DNA of 43,683 nt from a virus: the IMG/VR virus record IMGVR_UViG_3300042305_000849, positions 1 through 43,683 of that record. One strand, written 5' to 3'. The translations under genes and the position numbers were made by a program. Shown one piece after another: positions 40,234 through 43,683 of this stretch. Below the pieces are notes generated by a model. That model worked only from the letters and a program-made list of their open reading frames with translations, did no database searches and had not been told where the DNA came from. Position 1 is the stretch's first letter, and every line of letters begins with the position of its first letter.

Positions 40234-41149
40234 AAACATTTATACAGAAGAGCAAATACGTAGGGTATTGGCAGGTGCTGGCATTGATGTTGAAGCAGAG
40301 TTTGGCAATGATTTTATTATCTATTGCCCATATCATAATAATAGTAGAACCCCTGCTGGAGAAGTTGCAAAAGATAGTGGACTGTTCTTTTGTTTTGGTT
40401 GTCAAACTACAAAAAGCCTAGAAGAGTTTGTTATGTTTACTACTGGAAGAACATATTTTGAAACTGCAAGGTATATAAAAAGCAAAGAAACAGAACATAA
40501 TATAGAAAATATTGTAAACAAAACCCTGTATGCCCCACCAGAATTTATACAATATGATGAGCTTTTAATTAAAAGATTAAATAATCAAGCAACAGAATCT
40601 CCAAGAGCCATGAGATATTTTGAAGGTCGTAGAATTACAAAAGATTCTGTGATAAAATTTAATTTGGGTTATTCAGAAAAACAAGATTCTGTTACGATAC
40701 CAATGCAGTCTCCAGACGGAATGACTATTGGATTTGTTGCAAGAACTGTTGAAGGTAAAGAGTTTAAAAATACTCCAGGATTGCCAAAAAGTAAAATTTT
40801 ATTTAATTTGCATAGAGTAAAAAGCTCTAGCGTTGTATATGTAGTCGAATCATCATTTGATGCTATTCGATTAGATCAAGTAGGTTTCCCAGCAGTTGCA
40901 ACTCTGGGTGCTAATGTGTCTGCATCTCAAATCAGACTATTAGAAAAGTATTTCAACAACGTTATACTTGTTGCAGATAATGATGAAGCTGGAAAAATAA
41001 TGAAGGATAAGTTAATAGAAAAACTTGGATCTCTTATTAGTGTAATCACGATAGATAAAAAATACAAAGACATTGGTGATATGGATGATGAAACAATTAG
41101 GAGTTTAGAATTCCAATTTGACAAATCTATATCGTCTATGCTAAACTAA
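40226..41149 (+). CDS. dnaG: DnaG-like primase
   Basis: 307 residues. CHC2 zinc finger Cys34-x2-His37 and Cys56-x2-Cys59; TOPRIM domain with Glu208 (VVESSFDAI), LGANVSASQ, and Asp251-Asn-Asp253 (VADNDEAG). Synthesises RNA primers on single-stranded DNA. Shorter than E. coli DnaG (581) and lacking an obvious C-terminal helicase-binding domain, which is usual for phage primases. The start overlaps the upstream dioxygenase by 8 nt. Confidence 0.92.
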   Translation: MRKNIYTEEQIRRVLAGAGIDVEAEFGNDFIIYCPYHNNSRTPAGEVAKDSGLFFCFGCQTTKSLEEFVMFTTGRTYFETARYIKSKETEHNIENIVNKTLYAPPEFIQYDELLIKRLNNQATESPRAMRYFEGRRITKDSVIKFNLGYSEKQDSVTIPMQSPDGMTIGFVARTVEGKEFKNTPGLPKSKILFNLHRVKSSSVVYVVESSFDAIRLDQVGFPAVATLGANVSASQIRLLEKYFNNVILVADNDEAGKIMKDKLIEKLGSLISVITIDKKYKDIGDMDDETIRSLEFQFDKSISSMLN

Positions 41150-41173
41150 TATAAACAACACGAAGGAGAAAAC

Positions 41174-41830
41174 ATGAGCGTAGTAAAGGGATTAAAAGCA
41201 ATCAACGCCCTGCTCGACAAGCCAAAATATGATGAAAACTCACCAAAGGTAAAGTGGCTAAAGCTTGCCGATGGACAATCAGTAAAGATTCGTTTCATAG
41301 AAGAGTTAGACGAAGATTCTGCAAATTATAATGCAGAGCGTGGTTTATCACTTGTAGTAAAAGAACACACAAATCCAAAAGACTATAAGCGCAAAGCTGT
41401 AGACACAATGGAATCAGAAGGCCGTGACTGGGCAGAAGAAATGCATCGTAAAGATCCAAAGGCTGGCTGGAGAGGTCGCCTACGTTTTTATTGCAATGTT
41501 CTAGTTGACGATGGAATTGAAAAGCCATATGTCGCTATCTGGTCAATGGGTATCAGTAAGCAATCATCATTTAATACAATTCGTGAGTATGCACTTGAAA
41601 CTGGTAGCATCTCAAATGTTGTATGGAAGCTAAAGCGTAATGGTCAGGGAACTGAAACCAATTACACACTAATTCCATCAGCACCCGATACAGAACCATT
41701 TAACTGGTCTGGAATCGAACCATTCCCATTGGAACTTGCACTAAAGAAGATTCCATATGCGGAACAAGAAGCGTTCTATTTGGGCTTTGATGGCCCAACT
41801 ACCACTTCAGCAACAAACGCTGATTGGTAA
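41174..41830 (+). CDS. ssb: single-stranded DNA-binding protein, probable
   Basis: 218 residues, after a strong GAAGGAG at 41161-41167. Sequence KWLKLADGQSVKIRFIEEL is the typical opening strand of phage gp32-like OB-fold proteins; the middle has GRLRFYCNVLVDDGIEKPYV and IWSMGISKQSSF, with aromatic residues that would stack on bases. The C-terminus is Thr/Ser/Asp-rich but lacks the acidic tail of bacterial SSB. Codons are GC-richer than in neighbours, in line with high expression. Position between primase and polymerase supports the call. Confidence 0.72.
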   Translation: MSVVKGLKAINALLDKPKYDENSPKVKWLKLADGQSVKIRFIEELDEDSANYNAERGLSLVVKEHTNPKDYKRKAVDTMESEGRDWAEEMHRKDPKAGWRGRLRFYCNVLVDDGIEKPYVAIWSMGISKQSSFNTIREYALETGSISNVVWKLKRNGQGTETNYTLIPSAPDTEPFNWSGIEPFPLELALKKIPYAEQEAFYLGFDGPTTTSATNADW

Positions 41831-41831
41831 T

Positions 41832-43683
41832 ATGAACTATACTGGCTTACACGTCCATACACACTATTCATTATTTGATGGTGTTGCTACTCCAGAAGAA
41901 TATATAAACCGAGCAGTTGAACTTGGTATGCCAGCATTGGCTATCACAGATCACGGAACCTTATCTGGGCATCGAGAGCTGTATCGAATTGCAAAAGCAA
42001 ATGGTGTAAAGCCTATCCTAGGTGTAGAAGGATATTTTTGTGTTGATAGATTTGACAAGAGAGCAAAGGCAGAACGCACTGATCCTCTTGACATGGTTTA
42101 TTTTCACATTATCCTTCTCGCCAAGGACCAAAAAGGTTTAGAAAATCTTAATAAGATTAATGAAATTGCTTGGACTGAAGGATACTTTAATAAGCCACGC
42201 TTTGATTTTGAAACATTAGAAAAGTATAGTGAAGGCATTATTGTTTTATCTGGATGTCTTAGCGGAATAATTGCAAAAGCTATTGAGCATAATGAATATG
42301 CCCAAGCCAAAAAACATATTGAATGGTTTAAGAGAGTATTTGTAGATGATTTTTATATGGAACTTATGCCACACAATGGAGCAGAAGTAAATAAACAGCT
42401 ATCTGATTTAGCAGATGAGTTTAAGGTCCAAGTTGTTGTAACTCCAGACTGCCACCATGTTGATAAATCACAAAAAGAAATTCAAGAGTTTAAGTTGCTT
42501 ATGAATTCACATGCTAAGGTAGAAAAAACTTCTACATATGAAAAATCAAAAAAGCAAGATGGAATGATGAAGCGTCTTGACTATTTATACGGGGCAGATA
42601 GACAGATGTCATTCAATAAGTTTGACATTCATTTATTATCATATGATGAAATGAAATTTGCCATGGAATCCCAGGGTATAACTAGAGAAGATATGTATAC
42701 AAATACCCTACTAGTAACAGATAAAATTAAAGATTATGACCTTAAAGATGGATTAAACCTGCTCCCAGTTCAATATAAAGACCCAGACAAAGAACTTAAA
42801 GCCATTGCTATTGAAGGTTTGAAGCTAAAAGGACTTGATGGTAATCAGGAATATATAGACAGGCTAGATGAAGAACTTGAAATTATTAAAAATAAAAAGT
42901 TTGCTTCTTATTTTCTAGTTGTTAGAAGTATGATTAACTGGGCTAAGAAAGAAGGAATTCTTGTAGGACCTGGCCGTGGTTCTTCTGCTGGCTCTTTAGT
43001 TTGTTACACACTTGGCATAACTGATATTGATCCAATAAAACATGGACTATTGTTTTTCCGTTTTATTAATCCAGACCGTAATGACTTTCCAGATATCGAT
43101 ACAGATATTCAAGACAACCGTCGTGAAGAAGTTAAGGATTATTTAGTTAGACAATACAGACATGTTGCTTCCATTGCAACATTCTTACAGTTTAGAGGAA
43201 AAGGAATTGTTAGAGATATCTCTAGAGTTTTAAATATTCCTTTAGCAGATGTAAACAAAGTTTTAAAGTTAGTAGATACTTGGGATGATTTCTGCACATC
43301 AAAATCAACTAGAGAGTTTCGTGAAAAATATCCAGAGGTGGAGATATATGGTGAAAAACTTCGTGGTCGTATTCGTGGCACTGGCATACACGCTGCTGGT
43401 GTGGTCACTAGCAAAGATCCGATTTTTAGGTTTGCTCCGATGGAGACAAGATCTTCTCCTGGGTCTGATGAACGCATACCTGTCGTTGGTATTGACATGG
43501 AGGAAGCTGAACGGATTGGCCTCATTAAGATTGACGCACTTGGATTAAAAACTTTGTCGGTAATTAAAGATACTATTAATATGGTTAAGGAAAATCACTA
43601 TGTAGATATAGACTTGCTTTCAATTAATATGGAAGATTCTAATGTCTATCAAATGCTTTCTGATGGATATACTAAGGGTGTAT
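41832..43683 (+). CDS. dnaE: DNA polymerase III alpha subunit (DnaE-type), 3' end beyond window
   Basis: First 617 codons of a C-family polymerase, open to the window edge. PHP domain at the N-terminus (HVHTHYSLFDG, His7/9/11; ITDHGTLSGH). Polymerase core: GPGRGSSAGSLVCY from residue 379, PDIDTD with Asp421, Asp423 and Asp425, and KIDALGLKTL with Asp568, giving all three catalytic carboxylates. Starts 1 nt after the SSB stop. The phage thus encodes its own replicative polymerase. Proofreading, beta-binding and OB regions would be outside the window. Confidence 0.95.
   Translation, partial: MNYTGLHVHTHYSLFDGVATPEEYINRAVELGMPALAITDHGTLSGHRELYRIAKANGVKPILGVEGYFCVDRFDKRAKAERTDPLDMVYFHIILLAKDQKGLENLNKINEIAWTEGYFNKPRFDFETLEKYSEGIIVLSGCLSGIIAKAIEHNEYAQAKKHIEWFKRVFVDDFYMELMPHNGAEVNKQLSDLADEFKVQVVVTPDCHHVDKSQKEIQEFKLLMNSHAKVEKTSTYEKSKKQDGMMKRLDYLYGADRQMSFNKFDIHLLSYDEMKFAMESQGITREDMYTNTLLVTDKIKDYDLKDGLNLLPVQYKDPDKELKAIAIEGLKLKGLDGNQEYIDRLDEELEIIKNKKFASYFLVVRSMINWAKKEGILVGPGRGSSAGSLVCYTLGITDIDPIKHGLLFFRFINPDRNDFPDIDTDIQDNRREEVKDYLVRQYRHVASIATFLQFRGKGIVRDISRVLNIPLADVNKVLKLVDTWDDFCTSKSTREFREKYPEVEIYGEKLRGRIRGTGIHAAGVVTSKDPIFRFAPMETRSSPGSDERIPVVGIDMEEAERIGLIKIDALGLKTLSVIKDTINMVKENHYVDIDLLSINMEDSNVYQMLSDGYTKGV

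Noticed and set aside
1-43683. tRNA genes, CRISPR arrays, insertion sequences, integrase or attachment sites
   Set aside because: Looked for on both strands by eye; no cloverleaf, spaced repeats, transposase or recombinase motif seen.

Overview
This window is a 43.7 kb piece of a tailed double-stranded DNA phage genome (siphovirus-like, HK97-fold capsid). It is AT-rich overall and almost every gene lies on the + strand. The host is probably an actinobacterium or another bacterium that uses leaderless mRNAs. The evidence is the repeated placement of extended -10 promoters only 6-9 nt before an ATG with no ribosome site, an adenosylcobalamin-type (class II) ribonucleotide reductase, and a gene set that resembles large actinophages. 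This host call is an inference; no host gene, tRNA, integrase or attachment site was seen. The large terminase and lysis genes are not in the window; the 26-codon gene end at 1-81 cannot be identified.

Layout. (1) 1-6524: an accessory block with six 2-oxoglutarate/Fe(II) dioxygenase genes (five on +, one convergent on -), two distantly related proteins that look like the uncharacterised DUF6065 family, and one protein resembling S-adenosylmethionine decarboxylase that lacks the catalytic residues. (2) 6757-8790: class II ribonucleotide reductase. (3) 8818-12564: a LamG-type adhesin or tail-fibre-like protein. (4) 12583-22084: head and neck module: small protein, portal, prohead protease with an in-frame nested scaffold, major capsid protein, connector and neck proteins, tail terminator candidate, tail tube, and two tail-assembly chaperones. 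(5) 22107-37209: a 2438-residue tape measure, distal tail protein, a 1435-residue tail hub and four small tail-tip proteins. (6) 37223-43683: zinc ribbon protein, HTH protein, two small proteins, DnaB-like helicase, a seventh 2OG dioxygenase, DnaG-like primase, ssDNA-binding protein and the first 617 codons of a DnaE-type polymerase.

How it works together. Small operons are separated by extended -10 promoters without a recognisable -35. Eight of thirteen predict leaderless transcripts. Abundant virion proteins (capsid, tail tube, short chaperone) instead have strong Shine-Dalgarno sites; capsid and tail tube are each followed by a clear intrinsic terminator and use more GC-rich codons than the accessory genes.

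Most notable: the seven-member 2OG dioxygenase set, including one gene locked between helicase and primase; replacement of the usual tail-chaperone frameshift by two separate paralogous genes (long then short) with different promoter and ribosome-site strength; the leaderless promoter series, including a 12-codon lysine-rich leader ORF; and a scaffold nested in the protease gene. All assignments are by eye from sequence; no database search was run.
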